Translations under genes and position numbers: made by a program | Notes under the pieces: generated by a model | Seen by the model: the letters and a program-made list of their open reading frames with translations, nothing else | The model's database searches: none | What the model was told of the DNA's origin: nothing | DNA from: Motacilla alba alba | Lineage: Eukaryota > Chordata > Aves > Passeriformes > Motacillidae | NCBI RefSeq assembly: GCF_015832195.1 | Contig: NC_052017.1 | Span: 48,313,652 to 48,377,651 of the forward strand | Reading direction: 5' to 3' | DNA length: 64,000 bases | Shown here: piece after piece, positions 13,371 to 26,560 of the stretch | Position numbering within the stretch: the first letter of the stretch is position 1 | Layout of the letters: the number at the start of each line of letters is the position of its first letter

Positions 13371-16300
13371 GTTAGTGAGAATCCATTAAAGAACAACTAG
13401 TTCACGTAACCAAAGAACAACAACCTATACTTAGTAATAGAGTGACGAAGACATTGACCTAATTGAGCAATCAACTACCATATGCCAGGAGAAGCCAAAG
13501 ATTCTTAGGCACTTGGATTTCTCTTCTCATTCTCAATGTTTCATTCACCTTTCACGCGCAGGATGATGGGCCAAGCACTGGTCTGCCATGTGCTGAAGCT
13601 CTCATCCCACTAAATTTCATAACAAAACTCCTGTTGGCTCATTGGATCAAGTTTCCACCATAAAACTGAAATGACACATCACTTTTAGATCTGTCCTTGT
13701 CTTTCCTCTGAGGAGAAAAAAAGTCTCTTCTGCTTACTCACAGCTTCTGTACTGCAACAAATCTGAAGGTAATATTACAAATGTAATTAAAACAAGAATG
13801 AGTGAATGTTACCTATGAAGTAGCTCGCTAAAATATTATTTTGACTCCACTTTTTCTCATGGATTCAGTACTAAGTTGGGACAATCTAGTTTCAAGTAGA
13901 TCAGTCTGCAATGCCATCCGTAGGTACTGACTGCACTGATTTCTCGTGTCTTGCACTGAGCTGTGTGCTGGGACTTTTGGGGCAGATATGATGGAACTAG
14001 TGCCACAGTGGCATGAGCTAACCCATGAATCCTCTCCTAGCCTGTTGAAGGAGAATTTGATTGCACTAATGGGTATAAATAATCTTGAAACAGCATCTCT
14101 TTGACACAAAACACTTCCATGTTCAGATGTTTCAGGTTTCAATGCTGTGACTTTGTTTTTGGCAGGAAGGTGCAGTTACAGTCCAGACCCGTGAAGCAAA
14201 TCAATTCTTAGCACAGAGGAAGGGACAAAGGAAGGGAAGAAAAATTCAGTGACTTTCTCCTGTGGCTGGATAATAACAGAAAATAGAGACACCCTTTCCT
14301 GTGGAGGTCCCACATGCTGGCATGAAGAGATATATGGGAAGTATGTTTACAGAGGTGCTGATAGATTTGAAAATGATTTATTCTGAGATTGCACAACAAA
14401 CAGAAGAGTACCAAGACCACATTATCTCGAGCCAGCTAGCAACAAAGTCAGATCTGTGTGAGGAAGGTCCCCTTTTGGAGGTCTGTGAGAAATATGGTAG
14501 TGCAGACTTAGCTCTACAAGAGGGCAAGCCACCTGACCTCACTCCTTCAAGGAACCTAAAAGCAAGAAGCATTAATAGATTTCTGCTGATCTGTAATAAT
14601 GCTGCTGAATCAAAACACTCACCAGAAAGGAAACACTGAGCAAAAGAGAATGAACTTTTTTTTTTTTTTTCACTTAAGACCTTTTTGGTCCTTCTAGAGC
14701 TGCCAAAAGGGTGCCCTCCAAAGTACAGGTAGATGGGCTGGTTTGTAAAATCTGCAAATAATTTCCATCCACCACTCCAAATTTCATATATTAAAATGCA
14801 TATCAGAACTAAAAAATCACAAGTACTTTTATTTCCTTTTTTTTTTTTTAATGTGGGATCCTATTGTGAGTCATACCAGAAATCTCAGTAAATACAAATT
14901 ATATGCAATTTTCAAATAATCTCGATTTCTGAAATACCTAAAAAAGGCATTTACATGGCAGGAAATAAAGTAGTAAATGCCATCTGATACTTACTTTAGC
15001 TTTAATTGGCAACAGAAATGCATGTCATATATGCACACACACGAATGCATGCACACCTCTCATCTTTCCATCTCAGAGTTTATTATAGATTCTGTGTAAG
15101 ACATAGCCTTGTGTAACATATAAACAGCTGTGTTTCAGCAATATTTACAGCAAAGCTTTTATTTAAACTAAAATGATGTATCAGGGTCCATGTCACAGTT
15201 AATACAACAAAAGTAACGGGAAGTACTGTTCTCAATTTAAGACAAATACATATTTGTGAGTTGGTACACATTTCCCCAATAAACACCTCAACAGAACCAT
15301 GTATTCTTTCAAGCGGGATACAAACCTCAAATCTACTCAGACACAGCTGTTGGGGTAAACTGACTCTGCTTGCTTCAAAAACAAAAAAATTTTACGAAAT
15401 TGAATAAAACACATGCATCAAGTTGGAGACATCATGCTACAGCACACCCTAGTACAGAAAAGCAAAAATCACTCCAGAGGGAAATCATTGCCAATTCCAC
15501 CAACAAGGAAATTTTGACCCTGAAGCTGCTCTTCTAAAACTTTTAAAGGGGAAAAGCATATTGCAAACTGTCTGTTGCCATCTTGCACTTTTGAACCCAC
15601 AGGGAATTGAATTGTTTGATTTTCCCTAAGTTCAGAAAGCTGTTGTGTAGCTGCAGCTAAATAGAACTTTGAATAAATAAATTTCTGAGTCATCAATCAA
15701 CCTCTCATTCACTCATTTAGTGGGAGGGCGAATGTCTTTTATGAGTCTGGTGGAGCAGCACGGAGGTTAAGAACATGCTCCATCTGTTTGCTCACTGCTC
15801 AGCAGCACTCCCCGCTTCCCAGCACAGGGAAGGGAGGAGATTCCTGCCCTGAGCAAGGAGAGAGTGTGCCAGCTTTCCACTAGCACAGCTCCATTTGACC
15901 TCCCGCATCCCTGTTCTCGCAGCCTCCGAGCGGTAGCTGCCAATCACACCGAACTGCAGAGTGGGTTTGCAACAGTCCATAATATCAGCACATTTCAAAT
16001 GGCAGGTGGAGACATTTCTTTGTCAGCACAGCGAGCTGAGAGGGTTCTGGTATAAGCAGAAGTGATATAACACGCCTCCCTGAAAACTGCAACTCACAGG
16101 AAGCAATCAAACACTCAGGACCAGATTCTCATCTCCCTGAAATGAACCACTTTCCTTAAAAATGAACAGACTTACTTACTGAAGCTAACAACACATTTTA
16201 TGGATTACAGAGAGCAGGCGTAGATCTGAACATGCTAATCCACATTTGAATTTAGGAATTTGTGCTGACTTTGATTGCGTGTAGGCAGAAGATGGCCTCT

Positions 16301-16903
16301 TACCACTTACATTAGGTCTCAGTAGCTCAAAACCAGCAATGCAAAACAAGTGTCGTGACCGTAATTTACTTCTTAGGAAAGGGAATTTTCAGAAAAGATT
16401 AAAGGAAAAAAAGGCATCCATCTGTCAGACGTAGGCTTCTCATCTCTTGAAAGAAGAAATAAAACGATGAACTGAAAGGGAAAGGAAGCATAAAGAGTAA
16501 GGTGAAGCCTTCCTTCACTGCTGCTTAGTATAGCTTCTTTGAAACCAGAGCATTCATGTGGGTGTGCAGCACTTGAAAGGGCCAGAGCAAGATGAAGGGG
16601 GAAAAAAACAACCCAATGATGGTTCAATGGATATCCTGAGATAACAGATGTTTCTGTGCCTTCTTCACAGACTAAAATATTAGTTTGCATGTTGTAATGG
16701 TCTTAAAAACTACTGAGGATTGCAAATAACAACAAAATATTTTCTTGTTATTACCTGCAATTTCAACTGGCTCTTTGGCCAGTAGGGCACCACAGAGTGT
16801 CTACCTAAAGCACTCAGATGCATAAAGAACAGCTACAAATGCCTTTATAGTTTCAAATTATTAATTAAGCATGGAAAAGTGATACTTAAATAATTTAAGA
16901 TTC

Positions 16904-16921
16904 CTGTACTGTACTGTACTG
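16904..16921. repeat. GTACT pentamer repeat
   Basis: Three to four copies of a self-complementary CTGTA/GTACT-type pentamer lie in a row inside an AT-rich segment. Confidence 0.8.
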
Positions 16922-19900
16922 CATCATTTTCTCTGAACAAAACTAATACCAAAATGTGAAGTTAGTAAATCAGAAAAAAAAAAAAGAAAGGAAAAAAAAT
17001 CTATCTGCAATTCCAATATGTTAATTATTTGCAATACCAATCAGATTGGTAAAACCTTCACTTGCAAAAGTACTAGGTACAGAAAGTTAGTTTTTATCCA
17101 TATGCACTGTAGCTTTCAAGATTGAACTCTTATGCCCAGAAAAGTTGCTTGAAACCTCTGCCTCCACTCTCTAGTCTTGGAGTCCTTTGGCAAACAGTTT
17201 AGAGAATAAGATCACTGAGGGTGAGGAGTGGCAATGCCTACCAGAATATAGTCTCAGATATATTTCCTGCTTTTGTATGACATAATGACATAGAGGGACA
17301 GTAAAGCGCCAATCAAAAAAATGAGAAATTATCAGGCCCTGGTTTTAAAATCATTCAACATATAATTAATTCTTGTATTTGTATATTAAATAGGAAATAC
17401 AAATATATTTAGAAATTACATTTATATTTCCATTACAGAAAGATTAATAATCTGTTTTCAACCAGTATGTGAAATGTTAATTGGGAGAATGTGTGAAAGT
17501 AAAGGTCTGGCTGCTAAAAGAATTTTGGAGACTGGGGAACCATTGGATTTTAAGGAAAGAAAACCACTCAATTTTCTGTAACAGTTTTGTGATTTTTCAA
17601 ATAGACAAGTGAAATGAACATCTAGATTCCACCTAAAATACATATTGACAGTTTCTATCACCCAACAGATTTGGTTTTTGAAAAGGATAATGGACTTATA
17701 ATACCACATATAACATATTCCCTGATATAACTCAGTTGTATTTGTGGGAGCTGTAAAAATTACTTCCAGTATCTTTTTAACAAATAATTTTGCATCCTTT
17801 ATTTTAGATTGTACTATCAGAGACAAATGTCTTCAAATGGATTTTCTCTGAATAGTAAACTATACAAAAAATTCCCATTAAAAAATTTTAACTACATTTA
17901 ATTGACAGAGAGAAAACTGACAAAATGCTAGATTTGCCTGTCTAGATAAAAATCTGGAGGACAAAACAGTATAGTGCCTGTCTAATACTGATCGCCCTGA
18001 GGTCCCTGAAGATTTCAGAAAGTTTGACACATAATTGCATTTCCACGCACTCTAGAATGAATGCAATGTCAAATTGGTTCTGTCAAACAAATCTGACAAG
18101 AATTGCTCAGAAGTGAGGTCACAAAGCTTCCTAGCTGCAACATTTTAATTGAAATATCCACTGTATTTTAGACAGTGCAGAACAACCAGGTGAATCATCA
18201 TGGAAGATCCTACTGGAACAACTATTCTGCTAAAAAAGACAAGAAGTTGTACCATGTGTGCAGCTGATGTTATCAGTCTCAGTGTCGGAAAGCATGGAAT
18301 TAAAAGAAAATATTTCTTTTAGAATGAGCTATATCATGCAGATTGATATAAGGGACATCAGGATCAGGACTACAGAAAAAAGAAAAATCAGAATTTGATA
18401 GATCTATGGCGAATACAAAGGTTTCATTTAGAAACAATAGCAACAATGAAAGAGTTGAATCAAAGAGTAGCAGATCACCAGGTTTTTAGAACTGAATTTT
18501 TTGGCCCCACTCAAGTCAGCAGCAAAATTTTCATAAACTTTCATAGTATCAGGATTTCACCCAATAGTAACAAAGGAAGGACAGCAACTACCATTTATGA
18601 AAACTTCTAATCTCTTGCCCCTGTTCCTGTCAGTAACTCCTCTCTGATGTCTAGAATCCAAAATGCAAATGGGAAAATAACATGATATAGCAGTTAATTT
18701 TTCATTTTGTTTGTGTAATAAATGACTGACACTTCTGTTTCCCTCTTTTGTCATCAATTACAAGCTATTTGCTAAGTTTTTTTTAGCTTTACTACCAAGT
18801 TGAAGTGTGAGACTGTGGACTTAGGTGATCCCATGGGGGAATCTAAAAAAAAACCCAAAAAACCATGGAGACTGCAGCAGACGTGCTCTGGCTGCATTCT
18901 CAGAGCAGTTTCCTGCATGTACAGGCATAACTGACATTATTTCTTTTAATCCTTAGCTTTACCTCGGAGCATCTGGAATTAATACACAATGGTTAGTTTT
19001 AGCTCCTAGTATTTTTTGTAGCCTGGTTTGATCTTTCCTCACCACAATTTTTAACTCCAAGGATATGTCTTCATTGCTGATTTAATTCACACCAGTTAGT
19101 GTAGATCAAGGTGAAGGCAGATACATGTGACATAAATCCTGAGCAGCACAAGGCAACCAGATGACCACACAAAAAGATCAGATTTGTGAGGGGAGTATAA
19201 ATATGTCAGGATCTGCTGAGCTTTAGCCTAGACTTGTATTAAAAAATCCTCAGCTCACAGCTGAAGGGGCATTTGTGTGGATTTCTGATATGAATGTCTT
19301 TAGTGAGTGACAGTGCTTGAGTTATAACTTGAGCTATATGCTTTAAGCTCACTGATCCCATACATTATTTGCCCATGATGACAAAACAAAGGCATGTCTG
19401 GGCTCTTCTCCCTGTGAGACTGAGGACTGAAGATACTTCTTCCCCTTATGTCTCACCTGGGTCCAGAAGACATCCCAGCCCACCTCTGCTGCCTTACAGG
19501 CATAAGGATACTTCTTCAATGTGATATCATGACCTATAGTGCTCATTTACAAGCAAAATTTGTGTTCCCTCATTATTTGTAGTTGTTCAGCTCAGCACTG
19601 TAATTTTAAATCTGCAGCTTCTGATAATCAAAGCACTGAAGTATGGAACTTGCTGTCACATCTTTTACACTGCAGTCTAGATGCACACCAGATCACATCA
19701 GGGATCTGGCAGTTGCCATGCCTTAGCTGTCTTCTGATCCATCTGTCTTAGTCGCCTCCCATGGAATCTGGGGAGAAAGAGCACCAGGGAGGGAAAATGC
19801 TTGTGTTCTGCTCAAGGTGCCATGCTAGCACAAAATATTGATGCAGATGGAGCACAAACATGAACCTGACAGCTGGATAATTCACCCAGCAGCTTTGGGA

Positions 19901-22900
19901 ACCTTTCGGAATCACAAAACCAGCTGGTTTGGTTTTTTTTTTTCCCTAGGAATTGCTGGTTTGTGGACAGCTAAATGTAGGATAGAACCATGTTGATTTT
20001 GAGGACATTTTGTTTTGATGCATTCTGGGAATGCATAGTTTTGATTATCCATTTTCAAACCAAATTTTCATCTCAATTTCAATTTCCTTTAATACATCAC
20101 ACAAAAAAAATAAATCGGAAAAAACCACTGTGCACAAGCTCCTCTCTACCCAGCTCCCCTTCTAAAATTTCATTTCTTTAGCTTCTCACCACTTCTTGCA
20201 TCCATTCTCTCTGGGATTTTTAAGGGGGAAAGACAAAAAATAAGCTCACAAAATTGGATATAAAAACAACCATTCCCACCCATCTCTTCTTAAAAAGAGA
20301 TTGCAGATGCATTATTGCATAGGAGACCCTCACACAATTTTTTAATTTTCTCTAACTCAGTTTTCAGTGTAGGGGCTTTTTTTCTGTGCATTTTTGAGTT
20401 CCCTGACTGAAACCTGTCACACATTGTAAACCCCAGTGCCATGAGCCTGAGGTTTGACAGGCTTTGCAATGCTGTAGGTTTCACTTCTTTCTGACATCCT
20501 AGCAATCCTTGCTGATGGTGACAGGAGAGGCCAGAGTGGAATATGAAAAGCAGCTGGGACCACACTGGAGTAAGGAGTCATTGAAGGCTTGTCCAAGCTC
20601 ACTGATTTTGGTTTCAGATTGAGGCCAGCCTTTGATCAACTCATGGCTGTAATTTTCAAAAGAACATATGCATTTTTATTCAGGCTTTTATTTTATTGTC
20701 AGATCTTTGGTATTTAAATTCCTCCCTGATTTTCTGGTCTCTGGTAAGGAGGGAACAGGCCGAGAAAAAAGAAAGCTGACCTGCTTCACTAGATACTTTG
20801 CTCTGTTGTTGCAGATAAAGTGGCAGGACTGGTGCCACTGGTATAAGGAGCCAGCTTTATTTAGTATCCAGTCTACTGTATCATTCAGACAGCAATTTGA
20901 GCTTCTTCAAGACACCTGCCCTGAGTCTTGCAGGACTCAAATGTCAGCAAGCAGGGACAGAGAATAAATGCCTCCCCAGTTTTTCTATTTGGTGAGCTAT
21001 TCTTCAACTCCCTTCTTGCTTTTCAGGTCATACAGGTATATTCCTGTATGAGCCAGGAAGGGACAAAGGAGTATATGCAATAAAAGATTGCAAGATGGAA
21101 AGACAAGTATCTTCAGGGGCCTGAGTAAGGAAGTGTGCAGCAAACACCAAAGGAAAGCTAGAATGATGCTGGCAGCATTGCTATCTCTGACAGACCACTG
21201 CAAACCAGAGATGAGTCATGGGGAGTAAGCGTGTAATTCACACAGTCTGAACTGCTTCAGCAAATAACACACAAAAAATCAAAACCTTTTCCCTGCACCT
21301 TGGATATAGAGAGGCAAACAGAGTGAAAGCATGTAGTAATGGACCGGGCAGTACTCTGCAAATGGATAGGCTATTTAAAAGGGGATGATCTAAACAATCA
21401 GAGAGAGGAAAATGAAGTTCAATTCCTCCACAAAAGTAAAGCAGGTCTAGATCAGTCACTGTTAACCCTACTAAGAACAGCTCAACAACACAGAACTGGG
21501 TGGGCAAGATCTCTGACCTTGTACAATGGGGAAAGTGCCTCTGTCTCTCTGTCCAAAAGAATTATAATCTAACTTAAAAGCTGGTGAATAATTTCTGCTG
21601 ATCCATAAGGTGACACTTTTTAATCTCACTGGCATGAAAGGTGAGCTCCTGACTTAAATGTTGCAAAGGAAGCTTACAATTAGTCCAGGCTGTCAACAGT
21701 CCCCCAGGAAACACACATTATTGCTGCAGCTTCTTTAATAGGAAGCACATCTAAAATGTGCAAGGGAGTGCTGCATTGATCCATGGAAATTAGCTCAGTA
21801 TTGGAGTAGTATGTGTGAATTTCCTCATGGACTCAGAGCCAAGAAGAGCAGGAACATTCAGAGAAAAAGGGATTCCCCTCTGTCCAATGCAATAGGGACT
21901 CACCAGTAGGGTAGATTCCAGCCACTATTCCCAAACTACCTTTTCCAACAGTCTGAGAGGTATTTTGCCTCTTTGGTATGACATGTAATCCTTCTACAGG
22001 AAAGAAAATGCATAATACACTTAGAAGGCTATTATCATTCAAGAATTAAAGGCAAAACCACATTCCAGTTGTGGATACAAATTAGTGTTCCTGGGTAATG
22101 GCAGAGAAATGCTATAAAAATGGTTGTTTGAGGCACCAGACTGCTGCATAGCACAAAGCTGTAATGAAGCTGGACTCTGACTGCTCAACAAGAATAAAGG
22201 GAAGAAGTAGTATACAAAAATGAAACAGATCTCTTCCTCAGGAAAACACTTTCCCTAGGTGAACTTTCAGTTGTGAAAATCCTCTATTGCATAATTTGGC
22301 ATAAACACTAATGCTGTCCTGCTAAAAAACACCAAATGAGAATTTACTTATGTTTTTCTGCACCATTACATCCTGAGAATTACCTGAACAAAATATTTTG
22401 GTTTGGATCAATATTTCACTTTACATCCATGAGAGTCACAATACAGTTTAGGCGAGCTGCAGTTCCTGGATTCACATGCCCCTGTTGATTTACTTTCTTG
22501 GCAAACTACAATTCATTAATATTTTGGTAGACGTTTCACTTCCTATTCTGTGACTAGTTTTAAGATACAGACACTTCCTACAGATTTGAGATGATCTCTG
22601 CCCTCCATCTCTTCACACTGTAATGAAAGAGGTGGTGTGGAAATTATTCAATAAGCTCCTCTATCCTTCCAAAATCCTACACATGGAATAAATCACTGCA
22701 GAGGAAAGATACCACGTGGCCCAAAGACTATCTATAGTCTGACACTGTAACAGTGCTTTTGAATAGCTCATTCCAGCAAATAGCAAAACATACATTAGCA
22801 GAGGAAATCTTCCCTTCCCTTGCAATAAGCAGGCAAACATATTAGAAACACAAACTTTAAATTGGGTGCTTTTTTTTTCTCTCTTTCTGAAAGATTTGGT

Positions 22901-25488
22901 GTTCCTCTTTAAGTTTTTTTAATTGCTTCCTACACTAAAATACATCTCTAAATGATGCTGGAGCCTTTCTCTATGGAGTCTTCATTCTAAAAAATTCTCC
23001 ATTCATTAACTAAAATGGCAGTTATGACTCCTGTTTCCTCCTAATCCAGGTATCCATACCCCTAAGGACTGCTGCTCATTGTTTCTTTCCAGCTGCCATT
23101 CTTGTCTGTGTTCCTTTCCCGGGCTGGAGGCCATCAAGGCCATCAGGCTCACCCAGCAGACTCAGTTTTCCCATTATTGTTATCCTCCCTCAAATACAAT
23201 CCATAGACAAAGTAATTTCTGTAGTCTGAGATGGCCATCTTTGGAGGGAAAGACATGGTTTCAGTTTATGCTATATTATTATATGACTTACCAACAAAAG
23301 CAAGCAAAAATCAAGGACTTTGACTTCTATCCATCTTATGTAGCCTTTGCTAAGAAGAGAGGTATACTCCAACACAGTGAGAGAAAATTGCCTAAGGCCC
23401 TTACATATCCCATAAGTACTAGATTTTGTGTGTAAGAAGTGGCAAGGGTGACTAACATTGGAAGCACTGCTAAATGTAAGCAATCATGAACGTAATAAAA
23501 TGTCCCCTTGGGGCCTTTTGGGGGAGTTAGCAATAAATACAGCAGATGTTAGCAGCTATCAGTAGACTCAGATTTTCTGTCGTAGCTGTAGGCTGCTGTA
23601 TACCATGTTTTAGTCTACAGCCAGGCATGTTTTTCTTAGTCCCCCTTTGCCAAGAGTTGGAAGTAATTGACAGATGCCACCAGAGATCCCTACTCACACT
23701 TTTGAAACTCCCCACTGCTGCCTTTCTTTCCTGACACATAGCACAGGTAAAGAAGAAACTCCAAATTGTGTCTTTTAGGGAATTGTCTGATTGGCCAGTC
23801 TCAGATGGCCTCCATCACACATAGCTGAGTTCCCCTTCTCTTTCTATGGTTAGGAGTACAGCCGTTGCAGTGTAGCTCTAGCCCTGCACCTGGACACACA
23901 CATTAAGCAGAAGGAAATATGCTGGACACCACACAAAATAATCCTCATATTGTCCTTCCTAGGCAAGACACATTTGAGGCAGCATCAACAACATCTTTCA
24001 CATTGTCAGTGCCACAAAAGAGACCTCTCCGTATTTCCATGAAAATTACATCGTGGTTTCTGTTTTACATTCAGAGTTACTCAATCCCATCAGTCTTGGT
24101 GTTTGGGGCTTCTGCTTGATTTCTCCCACCATTGTTTTACTTTCCTTCCTTCAGGTCCTATTTTATAAGACATTAGCTACACGAGGAATCTCCTTCCACT
24201 AAGATTTCTGCTATTCCAGTCGCCTGACTGCTTAGGCTGGCAGAATACCTGCTACAACATATACCACAAGAACACAATGCTGAGCAGCGTCTCTCTTTGT
24301 GAGGCATGCAGTAAGCTACCTGCTCCCCACAGAGCAGCAGTCCAGATTCAGGCTGCAACGTCAGGGCAACCCAATCCACATGACCATTCCCTCTAATCTA
24401 GATGGTTTTAGAAATCTAATAACCATTATGTCCACAGCCACTTCCTTTCTTATCTTGTGATTTTAACTGTGGCTGGCTTAACATCACACACTACTCTAAT
24501 TAATTAAACCTTCTGCATAGAGATATAAAATCACCAACACAAATGCTACCATAAACCAGTTCACCAAACACAACTGAAGAAATGTGAAGTAGAAAGTTAG
24601 AAACATCTTTACAAGTGATCCATAACATTACACAACTCCTCTGCAGTACTGTAGACCTTATGTGTTAGAAATTTGCTCTTTCAAACTCCAGAAAAGAGGA
24701 GTTTTTTTTCCATGGGCTGCGCAACAGCAGGAAAGTGGCAAAACAAACAAATGAAATGGAGATAAGAAGTGAAAAAAGAAATTCAGAAAATCAGGACAAA
24801 GAAGGGAAAGTGTTAAAAGGTTATGCAGTTTATTAATGAGTATCATAATTTTACCTCAGTCTCTTGTGTCTTACTGCTTTGCAAATGCATGGCCATGAAC
24901 AAGCCAGGGAGCAGTAGCAGTCTTATTTCTGCTTGTGGGGCTGTCACCTCCAGGTAGGTGAAAGGGACAAACACCTGGGCACAGGTACTTGTGCTAATAG
25001 TGCTGCCAAAAGTTTTACAAGAACTGGTTACCAGGCAACTGTTTATGACAATAATTTAAATAGCATCCTCTTGCTACTCAGATCTGAGAAGGGTCAGCCT
25101 GCACTGGTGGAGTCAGGCCACTCGGGAGAGCATGGCTGCTGCCACAAACGGGTTTGCAGCAACCACCCTCTGCTTTTCCTGAAGTTGCCCTCTCTTCAGC
25201 TGTAAATTGTGTATATTAAGAAGGCAACTCTTAGAAATTGTGGATTACAGTGCATTAACTAACTAGGTGGATGTTTAAGGGGCTTCTGTATCTCTTCCCA
25301 TTACCTTGATGTTTATTTAATGGATTAGGTACTCTCACACAATAGTGAGGAGAGGCAATTGTGGAGATGAGAGAGAAATAGTGCTGGAATAGTGCTCCAA
25401 CTGGGCTGGTAGGAAGCAAACAGGGGCAATCCTATAATGCTTTCGAGAGCAGTGCTCCTCATGCTGCTGCTTTATCAACTACAAATTC

Positions 25489-25590
25489 TTTTTTTTTTTT
25501 TTTCTCCTCCAGGTAATTTTACTATAAAAATAATGTTTTTATTTTGGCACCTTTGTTTGTTTTGGTTTTTATTTTGTTTTGTTTTGTTTC
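25489..25590. repeat. T run and TTTTG low-complexity tract
   Basis: A 15-base T run (25489-25503) is followed within 50 bases by an imperfect TTTTG/TTTG repeat. No retroposon body is recognised on either side, so I treat it as simple low-complexity DNA. Confidence 0.8.
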
Positions 25591-26149
25591 CAATGATAGA
25601 ATACAATAAATAGGCATACATATAAATATACAGAGATTTATACACACAAGATATTTTTAAGTATCGGCTTAAGATTTTAAAGATACCGCAGAGGGCAGGG
25701 TTCAGGCCACAAAATAAAGAACAACATGTTGGCCTCTCTTCATAACAACCAGCAGCAGCAGCAAAAATTCATTAATCCCACACTCCATGAAGCTTCAAAG
25801 CATCCAAGTAGATGTGTGCTGTCTCTAAGTCTTATTCATCTTCTGACCCCACCACACACAGAGTATTTGGCACTGTGTACGTGGGGAACATGGAGAGGAG
25901 ACAGAGATGGAAGCTTCCCAGGTCTGCCACCACCTTGAGTGGTGACAGTCTGAAGAAATATACCCAGAACTTTTCTTTTCTTTTTTTTTTTTTTTTTCTG
26001 TTATGAGAAGAATGCAACCTCAGGGATGCAAAATTTACTTTAGAAGATTTCTTTCAAAACTGATTAGGCAGATAGATCTGTGTGGTTTCAAATGCTTTTG
26101 AGAGCTTTATTCACCCCCTCCTTCATTTCACCTTATTTAAAATTAACTT

Positions 26150-26560
26150 ACATTCTCACCTATACTTAAGCAGAAACCGTTGCCATGGTAACGCTGGAGG
26201 TCGTCTAAATCCAGCATATGATGTAAGCAACACAAACGAGTCCCTATAGAAAGGGAAACTGGCACCACACACAGACAGTTCTGCAAAGATTTCATTTGGG
26301 GGGAGCAGAGGAGTGGGAGCAGCCCCTGTGCTGCCGCCCCAGGAGGCATCTCGACAGCTCTCGACTGCAAGGCACCCCTCATCCTTCTCCCTTTTCAGGC
26401 ACACAAGGAGCTGAAAACACAGAGACCAAAGCTCTGTAATGAGCTGGGGAAAGTGTGCCCTCAGAGCTGACCCCAGCACTGATGTGTCTGAAAATCCCAG
26501 CAGAAGCACAAGCCCTGTTAGTTCGCTGGCAGCATGAGGTGAAAGAGGGAGTGTGGATCA
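26150..26560. promoter_or_regulatory. Candidate regulatory segment with a perfect X-box
   Basis: This segment is clearly more GC- and CpG-rich than the surrounding DNA. It holds the full palindromic X-box GTTGCCATGGTAAC at 26179-26192, which fits the consensus bound by RFX-family factors (two half-sites with no mismatch). RFX sites of this quality are known from promoters and enhancers of ciliary, neural and MHC class II genes. No TATA box, exon or open frame with known domains is seen, so target gene and activity are unknown. Confidence 0.4.
26179..26192. promoter_or_regulatory. RFX-type X-box palindrome
   Basis: GTTGCCATGGTAAC is a 14-base perfect inverted repeat apart from the central base pairs of the half-site spacers (GTTGCC / GGTAAC), and agrees with the known RFX dimer site at every constrained base. 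The match is directly visible; binding in the cell is inferred. Confidence 0.65.

Larger units (their letters stand above)
13371..26149. other. Single-copy non-coding DNA, 13.4-26.1 kb
   Basis: I find no recognisable exon, RNA gene or interspersed repeat in this long stretch. Open frames are all below about 125 codons and have no known domain. A GTACT pentamer repeat lies at 16904-16921. A slightly more GC- and CpG-rich patch occurs at 15.74-16.06 kb; the rest is AT-rich. A T run and a TTTTG repeat occur near 25.5 kb. Confidence 0.55.

Noticed and set aside
22725..22740. AGACTATCTATAGTCT near-palindrome as a hairpin or operator
   Set aside because: Seven-base arms of this composition are expected by chance in 64 kb, and nothing around it suggests function.
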